A stretch of 64,000 bases of DNA. Origin: Durusdinium trenchii (Eukaryota; Sar; Dinophyceae; Suessiales; Symbiodiniaceae). Both the position numbers and the translations under genes were made by a program. Numbering within the stretch: the first letter of the stretch is position 1; every line of letters starts with the position of its first letter. The DNA lies in assembly GCA_963970005.1 (NCBI GenBank), contig CAXAMN010025617.1, positions 321,312 through 385,311 of the forward strand. The letters run 5' to 3'. Below the pieces are notes generated by a model. The model worked only from the letters and a program-made list of their open reading frames with translations, searched no databases and was not told where the DNA came from. Of this stretch, positions 10,079 to 21,600 are shown one piece after another.

Positions 10079-10878
10079 GTCCGGTGATGGACGAAGAGGC
10101 CCCGGCAGATTTTGAAGCCGCTGAGGCCGAGCCAGGCGATGAGATTCCGCCTGAGCTCAAGATCAACGCTCCAGGTCGCCCAATGCGAAAAGAGCTCGAG
10201 GAACACGTTGTTTCACACTTCCCTTTTCGTTCCTGGTGTGAAGCCTGTGTTAGGGGAAAGGCCAAGGCAAACCCACACAGGAGAGTAGACCACACGGACG
10301 AGACAACACCAGTTGTAACTGTAGACTACTGTTTCATGAATTCACGAACTGATGATGTAGTTTTGGACGAGAAGACTCATGCACCAATTCTGGTTGTCAG
10401 AGATCGATGGACGAAGCATCTTTTTGCTCATGTGTTGCCCTACAAAGGTGTGACAAAAGGTCCATATGGATCCAAAGTACTTTTGAACGACATCAAGAAA
10501 CTAGGATACTCCAAACTGATCATTCGACATGATCCTGAACCTGCTCTCACCTCTGTTGTTGAGGCAGTAAATGGGTTTGAAGGAACCCTGATCATCGAGA
10601 AGAGCCCGAAAGGAGTCAAAGAATCCAAGGGAGAGATTGAACGAGCAGTTCAAACCTTGGAAGGACAAGCCAGGACTCTTCGAGCCGCGATCGAGTCGAA
10701 CTATGGTGAGAAACTTCCTGACGATTCACCTGTTTTGACCTGGTTAGTTGAACACGCATCCACAGTCTACAATCTGTTTTTCCGATCCACCGAACTTCAA
10801 GACGGAAAGACTCCGTATTCACGACTTCGTGGACGTGAATGGAAAGTAGCAATTCCACCGAATTCCACCTTTCGGTGA
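10033..10878 (+). pseudogene. copia integrase core, frame-shifted
   Basis: An HHCC zinc motif (HVVSH, then WCEAC) is at about 10204-10250. The DDE triad is Asp at 10324 (VTVDYCF), Asp at 10531 (IRHDPEP) and Glu at 10639 (GEIERAV), with 68 and 35 residues between, the classical spacing. All three catalytic residues are present. The frame breaks at 10851-10870, where AATTCCACC(G/T) is tandemly doubled; this 10-bp duplication shifts the downstream part by one. Confidence 0.9.
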
Positions 10879-12109
10879 GGCCATCGAATACCTCAAGAGA
10901 GGTCACAAGTTCGAGGCCCAATGGACCAAAGGAATTTTTCTAGGAGTGAAAGACACCACCACAGAGAAGATAGTAGGAAATTCCACAGGTGTTTTTACAG
11001 TGCAGTCCATTCGAAGAAAGCCAGAAGAAGATCGATATGATTCAGAGTTGCTGAAATCGATTACTGGGATTAGCTGGGACCCTCAAGCAATTCGCGAAGA
11101 ACCGGCGATTGCAGCCCCAAGGGAACCAGTCATTGCCAGTCCAAGTGGTGAAGCTTTAGTCCAACCACCGGCAATTGATGACAAGAAAAGAAAGCTGAGA
11201 AGGCTTTACATCACCAAGAAAGACCTGGAAAAGTTTGGGTACACTGCAGGTTGCCCAGCCTGTGATGCCACACAGATTGGCAAAAGATCTACAGGCATTC
11301 ACCACACCAACAGGTGTCGAGACAGACTTGAAGAGAGCATCAGAGGAGAAGAAGAAGAGAACCCAAGAGTAGCAAGACATGAAAGCCGAGTTGGAGAGGC
11401 AATCACTGGCATGCCACAACCAGTCAGTGGTAAGAGACCTCAAATCCTTCATGGATATGAAAGCAAAAGACCATCGGGAGTCCCCGATTCATGTCGGGTG
11501 TTCGCACGACTTGACGTCGAAGCTTATTGTTTCCAAACCACAATGCCAGGAGGACCTGATTGGTCTACCGTCTGGCACCGAGTCACAAGAAACCATGCAA
11601 ACAATGCAATCATCGAGAGTGGAGTCATGACGACAGACCTTCCACCAGAGATACTCAATGGAGCATTACTACACAAGATGGATATTGTGACAGAACTGTG
11701 GTACGAACCAGAAGCAGCACCACCAACACCAGGCACAGCATCAGCTTCAGCATCAGGTATTCGCAGACCACGCGAACCTGAACCACATGGAGAAAAGAGA
11801 GAACACGAAGAACAACATGAACCAGCAGGATCACCCACAGCAAAAGCCAGAGTAGATAGAGACAAGAAGAGAAAGGCAGAAGGCGAACATGAAGATGAAG
11901 CCGAGAGAACAAGAGACATCCAGAGCATTGAGGTGGCTCTAGAAAGCCTAATCCTAGACGACAGAGAGAGAGAGTGCTATCTAGCATCGACCCAGAGAAA
12001 CCCGCGTGTGAAGAGAAGATCCCACTGCCAGAAGAAATGGCAGAAGAGGCAAAAGACTGGTGGTACTATGATGACATCAGTGGAAAAGAGCTTCTACCTG
12101 AGAAGGTAG
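10868..12109 (+). pseudogene. copia integrase C-terminal and linker region
   Basis: From 10868 the sense frame continues FGEAIEYLKRGHKFEAQW and GIFLGVKD, the usual copia integrase tail. It is followed by a variable linker of charged sequence. The frame is lost in an AG-dinucleotide run at about 11961-11974, a likely slippage site; the next frame takes over at VLSSIDPEKP. Confidence 0.8.
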
Positions 12110-13083
12110 AGAAAGCCAGAAAGGATGAGATCGACATTGTCGAATCAATGGGAGTTTGGGAAAAGATCCCAAGGAGCAAAGTTCCAAAAGGAACCAAAAT
12201 CATTGGAAATCGATGGGTACATGTGAACAAGCAAGATGAAACCAATCCTCTCTACAGAAGTCGATTGGTAGCACAAGAAATCAAAAGAGGCTCAGGTTTT
12301 GACGAATTTTTCGCAGCCATGCCGAGCCTAGCAGCTTTGAAGCTACTGCTAACCATCGCAGTCAGTGACAGCCTTCCATTGGAGAAAGGCGAGAAGCGAA
12401 AGACAAAGCAATCTTTTCTAGGATTTTTGGATGTGAAGAGAGCTCATTTCTACTCCAAAGCAACAAGAGAACTCTATGTTGAAATTCCATCAGAAGGCAA
12501 GAGACCTGAAGATGGAGATGTAGTAGGAAAGTTGGTCAGAAGCCTTTACGGCACCAGAGACGCACCTATGAATTGGGAGCTGACCATTGCAGAGTTTATG
12601 AAAAAGCTAGGATTTGTTCAAGGCAAGTCCAACCCATGCATCTACTACCATGCATCCAGAGAACTTCGAACAGAAGTGCATGGAGACGATTTCACGACAG
12701 TTGGAAGTTTTGATGACATCAAATGGTTTCACACTTCAGCAGCCAAAGAATGGCAAGTTGTGGAACGAGGCATTCTCGGTCCACCAGGTTCACCAAAAGC
12801 AAGTCAACAGATCAGAGTGTTGAATCGCATCATCACCTGGTCAAATGAAGGCATTTGGTGGGAACCAGATCCAAGACATGCAGAGTTGATCATCAAATGG
12901 CTAGGCACTGGTCAACCAGGCAAGGTCAAGACACCTTTGGCCAAGCCAAGTCAAGAGGAACTCCAACACGAAGAAGTTCCGCTGAGTGCCGAAGATGCAA
13001 CAATGTACCAGATCTGCAAACTGCAACGCGCTCATTGGCACAAGGTCTACAGAACCCAACATCGAGGCACTGGAATATGCTGA
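11974..13083 (+). pseudogene. copia reverse transcriptase, truncated and frame-shifted
   Basis: The copia RT signature is clear: GNRWVHVNKQDE, YRSRLVAQE, FLDVKRAHFYSK (catalytic Asp at 12430) and LVRSLYGTRDAPMNWE. The second catalytic block is VHGDDF at 12679-12693 in place of the usual YVDD. Close to 13006 the reading jumps from TMY to PDLQ in another frame. The roughly 14 residues expected between them in copia (YRS...YLA..RPD) are missing, so this looks like an internal deletion, not a simple indel. Confidence 0.9.
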
Positions 13084-13646
13084 AACGATTGGCTCGATAT
13101 GTCAGGTATCGACCAAGAGTTGCACAGTTGTTTCCAAACCAAAGCACCTGCAACCCCTTCAACATGTGGTCAGACGCCGACCATGCAGGTTGCATAAGGA
13201 CACGAAAGAGTGTGTCAGGAGGCGTGCTCATGGCCAACAAATGCTGTCTCACTACATACAGCAAAGGCCAAGGAGTTGTCTCCCTGAGCAGTGGCGAATC
13301 CGAGTACTACGGACTTGTTTCCGGAGCATGTCAAATGCTTGGAGTCGCATCAACTGCAAGAGACTGGGGATTGTTTCCCAGCAAAGAGGTGACCATGGAC
13401 GCTTCCGCTGGCATCGCCATGGGAAACCGTCGAGGCCTGGGACGAGCTAAACATGTTGACACTCAGTACCACTGGGTACAAGAGCGTACAGCAAAGAAAG
13501 AGTTTCGTCTCAAGAAGGAAGGCACCGACCGAATGTTAGCCGACGTGCTTACGAAAGCGGTCACCGAGGAGAAAATGACTACAGCCATGAAAGGCATGAA
13601 CTTCCACTACTTGGAAGGTGAGCATGAACTGACTTTGAATGCGTGA
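13008..13646 (+). pseudogene. copia RNase H domain
   Basis: The third frame gives WSDADHAGCIRTRKSVSGG, SLSSGESEYYG and KHVDTQYHWVQE, all typical of copia RNase H, then a natural end at TGA (13644-13646). Acidic residues of the active site (SDAD, GESE, MDAS) are present. Only its link to the reverse transcriptase is lost. Confidence 0.9.
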
Positions 13647-13748
13647 ATGGCTTGAGCCAAAGTAGGTACATCTTGGTCTTGAAGAAGTACTGAAGGGCTA
13701 CGAGCTAATTAAGTGCTAATCCTGACTCGCTTAACATCTCCCAGAAGT

Positions 13749-13763
13749 TAAACTCGGGAGGCG
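13749..13763 (+). promoter_or_regulatory. possible polypurine tract
   Basis: TAAACTCGGGAGGCG lies directly before the 3' LTR, where plus-strand priming should occur. It is only partly purine (GGGAGG), so the call is positional. Confidence 0.45.
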
Positions 13764-13955
13764 TGATCAGATGTAGCACCAGTGGCATGTACATGACATA
13801 GCTTGTATAGATGTATGTTTCACTGCAGCCGTTTTGTGTTCATTTCGACACCAGAGCTCAGTCAAGCGTGAACAAAAGTGGGCCTAAGCTTCAACTACAA
13901 CCTTTGGGACAGTGACTTGGGGTCACAGAGTTTAAGAGCCTAAATTCTCCGTTCA
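13764..13955 (+). repeat. 3' LTR
   Basis: The 192-bp LTR starts TGATCAGATG and ends TTCTCCGTTCA. Three differences from the 5' LTR give about 98 percent identity. It is followed by the duplicated ATGAG. Confidence 0.95.
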
Positions 13956-13960
13956 ATGAG
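13956..13960. repeat. target-site duplication, right copy
   Basis: ATGAG matches 6126-6130. Removing the element and one copy restores TAGGTCTATGAGTAGGTC, itself a short tandem repeat of the target. Confidence 0.9.
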
Positions 13961-15738
13961 TAGGTCTATGATATGTGTATATGCATGGATATGCCGGGAG
14001 TTGGCTTCCTTCTATATCCTGCCTTGACAACTCCCGTTGTAGGAAAACATACTACTTCCAACAAGCTGACTCCTTGCTCCAGTTGTTTGCTCCTTAAAAA
14101 GCTACTCAAGCATGATAAAGCCAAATGACCATGAAGGAGTGCACGGACTTTGTGGAGCGAGTGTGTGGTACTGAATCCCCAGCGCAGACCCTTGAAACCG
14201 CTGTTGGGATTTCCTGGGTTGAGAGTGACGTCCAGTTCTTGGATGAATCAAAAATCCCAGCAATGCATCTACATAATTGGTCACACATATTTTGTTTAAT
14301 ATAATCGTTTTGAAAGTTGTGGTTCCCCGGAAGCTGAGCTGGGCAGTAACATTTTTTGGGCTCATACATGCTCATAGTATATATATATATATACGTACAG
14401 CTACGCCCGTGGTTCCTACCTTGGGGACGGTCCGGTTGATCTACTGTATACACTGAGGAGTCCTGTGCTGGGGTAAACATCGCCTTTGTTGAGCAAAACC
14501 GAAGAACTGCCCGGCCATGAACCGTGAAGCGTCCGTGAAGCGTCCGTGAAGCGTGGCGGAAGCTGTCCGTGAAGCGTGGCGGCCTTTGAGGCATGGCCTT
14601 CCGAGAAGCCGAGTCGGCGCGCTACGAGTTGCGCTTGGGCATGGTCCCGGCCTCGCAGGGGGGTGGCTGATGACGTTTTGGGCTACTTTATTGAGTATTA
14701 TTGCGCCACTTTTGCAGCTTGGTCAAGGAAGCCCCGCGAGATAATGGCTTTGAGCAGGACTTGTTATCATACTTCAAAGTACTATATAGTAATGTCAATA
14801 GAGCGTCCGTACTGGAACTTCTTGATGTCTATCGTCGTGATCACAGTCGTGACGTAGCGCCCATGATCTTGCGGTGAACTGTTAATTGAAATGGATGTAA
14901 AAAATCGGTTGTGGGCTGGGGGACACTGATATTGAGTGTTTCGTATTGCATGCCCCTCAGGGGTGCAACTACTTTACCTCCTGAGAAGGTGGTTGGGATG
15001 GCCTCAAGGGACAGAGTACCTTAATACGAAATAGAGTGTCAATCAGGTTGCAAAGAGTGCCCTCAGAGGGAGATGTCTCGACCCTCCAATCCTCCCACGT
15101 ATTTGGAGCACGCTGAGCTTGCAGCAGCTGCTTCGTCGTGTTGCCATTTGGCTCAGTCCGTTATACTGAAGCTGCCCTTAAAGGGCGCTGGCCCGAAGCT
15201 CAGGTGCTTACTTGGCACATTCTCCCTAGCCTTCCAGGTTGACCTGGTGTTGTCGTAGTCTAAAACCTTTGGTAAAACATTGGCTGGTTGTTTGTTTTGT
15301 GGAAATCATTAATTCTGTGGTTGAAATTCTGTGGTTCTGTCAATCCGAATCACTTTGGAAGCAACCTGGAAGGGGCCATTAGGGTGCCATCTCGCTGCTG
15401 ATCCACACATCATGCTTTCATCATGCTTTGCCTGGGCCTATGGTCAAACTAGTTGTACCAAACATGCCCTTTTTCCTTTCGATGCGAGGCCATTGCAGTG
15501 GTTGGCTGCGATGGCTGTCGTGTGGCCCTTGAAGCATCTAAACAAAGCACATCGGGTCCGCTTTGTGTATATGCTTGTTTCTCTTGTTTAGGATACCCAC
15601 CACCCAACAATTTGATTTGTTCCCAATGAAATACATATATATATATATGTCTAATGATCGACTATGCACTGTCAGTGAAGATTCCCAGGTTCGTTTCTGC
15701 GTATGTTCCATCTCTAGTTCCTGGGGCACTAGAGCCAG
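13961..15738 (+). other. sparse region with two exon-like blocks
   Basis: A frame opening at ATG 14131 (MKECTDFVERVCGTESPAQT) may be an exon. A GC-rich block at 14591-14662, after TTTGAG and before GTGGCT, reads MAFREAESARYELRLGMVP and looks coding. Just before it GTCCGTGAAGC is repeated in tandem (about 14518-14577). The rest shows no gene I can support. These blocks could belong to the 5' part of the protease gene or to a separate gene. Confidence 0.35.
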
Positions 15739-15811
15739 GATCGGAGATGAGGCAGGCAAGAAGCTGGTTCGGATAAAGCAAGAGCGGGGTATGCATGAAT
15801 ATGCAAAGTCC
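15739..15811 (+). CDS. exon of unrecognised gene
   Basis: After GAGCCAG, the frame reads IGDEAGKKLVRIKQERGMHE and ends YAKS before a strong GTGAGT donor. Codon use is GC-leaning. No family recognised. It lies upstream of the protease exons and could be part of the same transcript. Confidence 0.5.
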
Positions 15812-16083
15812 GTGAGTCAGCACCTTCAGCCGCTGTTCTTTGTTTCGACCACAAGGCCAGGATCTTGCTGCTGGCACTAATCACATCAAGTGCGGGCCGA
15901 AAGTTTGCTGACAAGCAGGCACACTGGCAAATGATGCACACCGTGGAACACTCCCAAGCAGTCCCTTTTTTTGTCACTTCACTATGCTTATCCATATTTA
16001 AAGTTTCTTGTCTAAGAACTTCATGGTCATGGGTGCAGCGGTTAGTTTCAATTCTGTTGACAAAGCAGATCAGATTGGTGCAG

Positions 16084-16144
16084 GAAATCGACTACGACCA
16101 TTTGCAACGTAGCACCTTGATCGCAGTTTCCCAAGACTCAACAA
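16084..16144 (+). CDS. exon of unrecognised gene
   Basis: Between GGTGCAG and GTAAGC the frame encodes EIDYDHLQRSTLIAVSQDST. Both splice signals are good. No family recognised. Confidence 0.5.
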
Positions 16145-16694
16145 GTAAGCCCATCATGAACCATCCAGAAATGGTACTGTATGTGTGAAGAAGTAGGAGA
16201 GCGTCGCTTTAGGAAGCTTCAATTTCTTGTCATGGGATGAGATTTTAGGTGAATCATGAGCAGAGAAGGCAGGACTGCATGATTGCATGCTCAAGGTCTT
16301 TTTTTGGTCATCTCAAGGTGACTATCCACTGGAAGAAATCCTCCAAAACATATGTTCAACATGTTTCCGCCAAAAATCATTGTGAAATTGGTTGCCTTCC
16401 ATTTTCCCACACCCACTACAAAAGCACATGTTCCCACCACAAGGCATCGTACGGATCGAAACTGTGGGTGCAAGCTTCGACTGGTCTGGAGCCTCATCGA
16501 CTCGGGAGAATGGGGAACTCAGAAATCATGCTCTTAGGGATTCGGCCGATGTTGCAGGTCCTTTTGGGGTATCAACTGGTATCATGGGAAGAATTGGGAA
16601 GGGAGTTTTCCAGAGTAGGGGGCCGTTCTTGGCCTTCGTTTCGTTCTTTCTCCTCCCAAGGCAATAGCCTCCGACGTTGTGTCGGTTGCACAGC

Positions 16695-16829
16695 CAAAGC
16701 TCCGCCTTACCATGACGTGCCGCCGTATTGAATGGAGGCTACATCCCAAAACGCGCCACGCCACGCTGCGCCACGCTATGCACGTTCGGCTCCACCGAGG
16801 TTTCGTCCCTTCAAGCCGCAAGATGGACA
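16695..16829 (+). CDS. possible basic exon
   Basis: A frame rich in Arg and His (RRIEWRLHPKTRHATLRHAM, ending SSRKMD) runs to GTGAGC at about 16830. The start is unclear: GCACAG at about 16694 is the best acceptor. Other frames are also open, so this is tentative. Confidence 0.35.
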
Positions 16830-17768
16830 AGTGAGCCTGGAAAGCGGATTTATCGTACCAAACTCAGTGGGATGAGGGTGATTTTTGGTCAGCCTGTGGG
16901 TTTAAGTGATGTTGCGAGGCGGTCCATTGCGCCATGTTGGTTCAAGTAGTCCCATTGATCAAGCGCTTCAATTTAGAATGGGAGAACAGCCAGTGAACTT
17001 CCTTCCTTGGAGACAGAAGTGCTCCTGTTTATAGGGTCAAAATTCAATATCAATATAATTTCTATGCAGTATGCCACGAAAACTTTTTTGTCTTTCTTGG
17101 TTTGCTTATGATGTTTGTTTCTCGAATCTGCTTCCTCCCTGGTACTTGGCCATTAGCTCACTGTAAGCAGCTGACAGCGAGGTGTTCTTTGCGTGCGTGT
17201 GTATGTGTTTGTGTGTGTGTGTGATGTGCTTGATGTGCGCGTGTGTTGGCTTGCTTGAAGCCTTGCTTTCAAGAAGAATCATCATACACAAGTTGCCTTG
17301 AGGTGCAGACGGAACCATATATCCTCATTGCAACAAATCAGCATGTGCTTTGGCTGCAAATTCCATGTCCATGAATGGCTGCAAGCTGCAGCACGTCGCT
17401 GCTGAGTTAAATGAGGGCCACCGGTGACTCCTTCCACCGGGTGAGAATCTTGCTGTACACATTCATCCACTGCAGTGTAGGCGAGAGGCACTCACTTTCA
17501 TTTTAGGCTCAAACCACAGGACTAGCTATCCCAAGAGATACTGCGTTTTCAGATGGTTCTCGAACCAAAAGCTTCCAAGATGGCATGGACTGGATACCTC
17601 TAAAATGAGAGGATTTGGTGACAACTGAGACAGAATTTGATAGCATATATATATATATAGACTCCAGACATAGTGAGTGTTTGTCTAGAGGTCTTGGAAA
17701 GTGGTGAAGTTACGAGCTGAGGTCATCAATGATGCACTCCGTGTGCAGATTCAGCTGTTGCTTCATAG

Positions 17769-17827
17769 CAAGGGAGACTCAGAAAACGACAGCACGGGGG
17801 AAGATCACTGTGTCTGGAAGCAATGAG
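17769..17827 (+). CDS. possible exon
   Basis: ARETQKTTARGKITVSGSNE is encoded between TTCATAG and GTGAGG. Good donor, weak acceptor, no family recognised. Confidence 0.35.
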
Positions 17828-17962
17828 GTGAGGCTCCTTGAGGTTTGGAACTTGCATGCTTTTTTTTTGCATCCTAAAATTGTCGCGAACTGCTTTGACA
17901 TAGTTTGTTAATGTTTGTTACCAAATGCTCATGTTCGGGCTTGTGCATTCCCTCAGCCTCAG

Positions 17963-18031
17963 AGTCGTCCATGCCTTGAATTGCTCGTTGCCGTGAAGAC
18001 CGGGCCGGACTCGGCCGAAGACCTGCTCCAC
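17963..18031 (+). CDS. exon, probably of the Deg-like protease gene
   Basis: Twenty-three whole codons (SRPCLELLVAVKTGPDSAED, then LLH) are followed by GTGCAC. Phase 0 at the end matches phase 0 at 18567. A TGA nine bases further on would end the frame if it were not spliced. Codon use is clearly GC-rich. Confidence 0.45.
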
Positions 18032-18566
18032 GTGCACTGAGGTCAGATGAAGTGGGACGTGCAAATCGTTTCCGCGTGTCAACTGCTTAGGGGTGTTGCG
18101 ACCGAGCGACGACCATATTTTGCAGCCACTTCAAAAGGTGTCTTGCCAAGGATGAGCATGTGTTGCGACCTGATTCAAACAGTATTCCTGTGTCATACAT
18201 CATGTCATATCATGCTTTGTTTTGTAAGAGCCAATATTTGGACAACCATTCAAATGTTGGTTCTGACCATGACCTTTGCAAGGCCCCAAGTTTGACCTAG
18301 CCCTTCTGACGCTCAAGGATGATCAGGCAGGCAATGCGGAATGACTTTGCAACAGGAATTGTTGGCACCTCCAAGACTGTAGCTCAATGTAGCTTAATGT
18401 CAGTCACTCATGAGATGTCAGAACAACTTGGTTGAAATTGTGCTGTTGACTTCACACCGTCCTTTGCTACCAAAGGTCTCTTACAGTACAGCAATAAAGC
18501 AGGTTCCCAACAGACAACCCCACCGGTTGCGACAGTTCTTCCACGGATCGTTTTCCTTCGTGGCAG

Positions 18567-18659
18567 GGCTTCAAGACCACTCTGAAGGAGGCCGGACTTC
18601 AAGTGCAGCCCCTGACCTTGCCGTGCACCCAGCCGGGGCCGGGCCCAGGCCTGGCGCAG
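18567..18659 (+). CDS. Deg-like protease exon before the GFPLG block
   Basis: Thirty-one whole codons between GTGGCAG and GTGGGT encode GFKTTLKEAGLQVQPLTLPC and a proline/glycine stretch ending GLAQ. It joins in phase to VAEMGEDVVALGFPLG at 19381. The following intron opens with a copy of the modular repeat. Confidence 0.7.
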
Positions 18660-21600
18660 GTGGGTGGTGATTAATGTTAATTCTAATTCTATTGTATTCT
18701 TGTTTCTAATAGTTTCTTGCTCCTAGTAGCGATGCCAGGAGCCCCTTGTAGCGTCCTTGCTCCTAGTAACGATGCCCTTTGCTCCTAGTAGCGTCCTTGC
18801 TCCTAGAAGACAGGATACACTTGGATACACCATGTGCCAGTGCTGGTGAGACGGGTGAACTGAATATTTGGGCCAGGGGCCACATACGATCTCACAATAA
18901 TTTCGTGTCAATAGCCAGGGAGTGAAGGGAATTGAATGGAACCGCTAAATCAATGGGAGTTGATTCATTTTATTGTGTCGCTCAAATCGAACTCACTACG
19001 TTCCCCAGCTGTTCAACAGCTCTCCAAGAATCCGGGCGCTCTGGTGCTCTAGTGAAAACATGTGAGAACCACACCCATTATCCCATTCTAAGTAACAGGT
19101 GCCTTACTAGTAGTAACAAGAAGCTACTAGGAACAAGTGCCACGCTAGTAGTAACAAGTGCCTTACTAGTAGTAACAAGAAGCCACTAGGAACAAGTGCC
19201 ACGCTAGTAGTAACAAGTGCCTTACTAGTAGTAACAAGAAGCTACTAGGAACAAGTGCCACGCTAGTAGTAACAAGTGCCTTACTAGTAGTAACAAGAAG
19301 CTACTAGGAACAAGTGCCACGCTAGTAGTAACAAGGGCCTTATCCTTATCCCATTTCTCGGCGCTCTGAGGTCACGAAAGGTGGCGGAGATGGGCGAAGA
19401 CGTGGTGGCCTTGGGCTTTCCGCTGGGTCAGAACTCCCTGAAGATCTCCAAAGGCGTTGCGCTGGCTCAGGGAGATAATTTAACTTATATATTGTTTGTA
19501 ATAGCTTCTTGTTACTACTAGTAAGGCCCTTGTTACTAGAAGCGGTGCACTTGTTCCTAGTAGCTTATTGTTACTACTAAACTTTGGCGTCTCTTTTTTG
19601 TGGGGGGATGTTTGGAGGCAGTGAGTGGTGGAAGGTCGGTTCAGACGGTGCGATTTGGGGAACAGAGGCTTGGGTTGGGCTTCTTAAAGAGAGAAAATAT
19701 TGCTAGAGCCCTACCGTTTTCTATAAAACAGCTTCTTAATGGATGATACAATCATGTGTTTTACAATACCTTACCAATTCCTGGACGACATCTATAGCCT
19801 ATAGCTGTCTTGTGCTTGACAATAATGGGATTTGAAAAGAGGTACAAGAACACTTTCTAGACGTTTGGCAAAACAGCAGCAATCAATAAGGAAACCAGTT
19901 TCTAGAGACAGCTGTTTGATATGCAAACTGTGCAAAGCATGTTCCATCAAAAATCGTACAAAATTGTTTGGATTGGCAAAGCGCTGACGAAATCTGACAA
20001 TCAAAATGATTGTCCAGAACACTCGGGAACAAAGATTGAGTGGAACATAGTGAAAAAAATGAATCGAAATGAGGAAAGCTTGCTGTGTCACAGTGTTTGT
20101 ATAAGCACGGCAAAGAATATACGATTGTACAAGATCTTACACTCTAGAAATTGGTTGCTTGATATATTTGTTCATCGTTTTCATTTATAGCTGAACATCT
20201 CTAGGACATTGTTGTTGTTTTTTTTTTCACGTTTTACAATCAATGAATATGTTTCAAAAAAATGGCGCCTCTAGAAAATGTTGTTTGTTTTACATTGTTT
20301 GAATTAACGCACAGTGAACCTGTACAAGACCATTCCGTAGAGAGGCAACACGTCATGAAGATAAGGTCTTGGTTCTTGATGTTTTTTGCTTTCCTAGAAT
20401 GCCTAGCATTTTTTAGACAACATTTTTACCTGGCCGTAACCATTTACTAGACAAAAGTGAATGTACCGTTTTTTTTAAGTTTCAGAATGGTCCATCCAGG
20501 TTCACCTTGAAATATTAAAGAGGATTTTGCTTTTGGGACGGCTGGACGTTTGTAAGTTCTGCGGGGAATCATCACGCTTGAGAGCGCACATCAATGCAGA
20601 TGATCATGCCCTATGCTGTACTATGCCTATATACCACTGATCGCAGGCAATGTCGCTGGAAACGAGATCGTTAGCAGCAACCTCTGCATTCAGCGTTGAG
20701 CTCAGCGGCTTTTAAGCTACAGTTGCTGCTGGAAAGGGCAGAAAGACCTTTTGCACGTCTAGGGTCCAAAGTCTGCGTCGCTTATATTGCCTACGACTTT
20801 AGGTCAACTGCCCCCATCTCGCCTGGCAATAGTCGCTGGCTCAGTACTTCAAGCTTTCTTATTTGCATGGGTCCATGTGAAAGGCTCGCCTTTCGAGTGT
20901 CATCCCGGAGCCAGTTATATTATATGTTACCATAAGTTGTTATAAATAATCATAGAGCTAGGCTATTATATAATATTGCATATGAGTGAAATGTGAGGAA
21001 TGTTTTGGAGGATTTTGATGTAATAGGGTATTGAACCATGTTTTGGATGTGGTCATTACGATCTAGCAGGGTCTGCCTCAACTAGAGGGAATGCAGAACC
21101 AACTCGCATTTGCATGTATTTTGATGGACTCCATCCGCTTGGAAAACGACAGAAAGCCCAGCCAGTAGTTGTCCCACTCTCGTTGGCAGAACCATGTTTT
21201 CCACTATGTTTCAATTAGGTCTGGCTCATGACTGGCTCAGTCCTTTGCCATGCAGTTCAGCTTCCCAACGGTCCCATGGGATCCGCCCACATCGCATGCC
21301 ATTTTGCGCGTTTTCACCACTGCAGGCGGTGGGCCATTGCTGGACAACGCTGGGAAGGAGGCCAGGCCTCCTATATGAGCGCAAGAGTCCCGAGTTTACA
21401 GAGAAGCCTATCAGCTACACGACGGGTAATGGCACCTATGAAACCATGCAGAAGGACTTTGCAACATGAACAGGTTCCTGGTCCTACCAACAATGTCCAC
21501 ATATTGCCACAGGCCAAGTTACGTTTTGGCCTGCAGCAAACTACTAGTCAACTCATGTCAGATCAGGTCAACTTCCAGTTTCCAGCTGTCCCTTCCAAAA

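Larger units (their letters stand above)
6131..13955 (+). mobile_element. Ty1/copia LTR retrotransposon, full length, frame-broken
   Basis: The 7825-bp element has near-identical LTRs, a tRNA primer site, Gag, protease, integrase, reverse transcriptase and RNase H in copia order, and an ATGAG duplication. Integrase lies before reverse transcriptase, which defines Ty1/copia rather than Ty3. The LTRs differ by two substitutions and one indel, so the insertion is young. The coding part is nevertheless split into six frames: breaks near 9545, 10010-10020, 10851-10870, 11961-11974 and 13008. As read it cannot make a full polyprotein. Whether the breaks are old, inherited from a defective parent moved in trans, or assembly errors cannot be decided here. 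Confidence 0.95.

Noticed and set aside
13650-13662. CTTGAGCCAAA, resembling the reverse complement of the dinoflagellate spliced leader end (TTTTGGCTCAAG)
   Set aside because: Only about ten bases match, it is on the minus strand inside the retroelement, and it is itself palindromic. A similar weak match (GCCATTTGGCTCAG) at 15143 is also too short to call a relict leader.
15861-15960. HTVEHSQ, compared with the catalytic His block TNAHVVEH of Deg proteases
   Set aside because: The residues before it do not fit in one frame, and the exon phases do not join; too weak to call the missing His exon.
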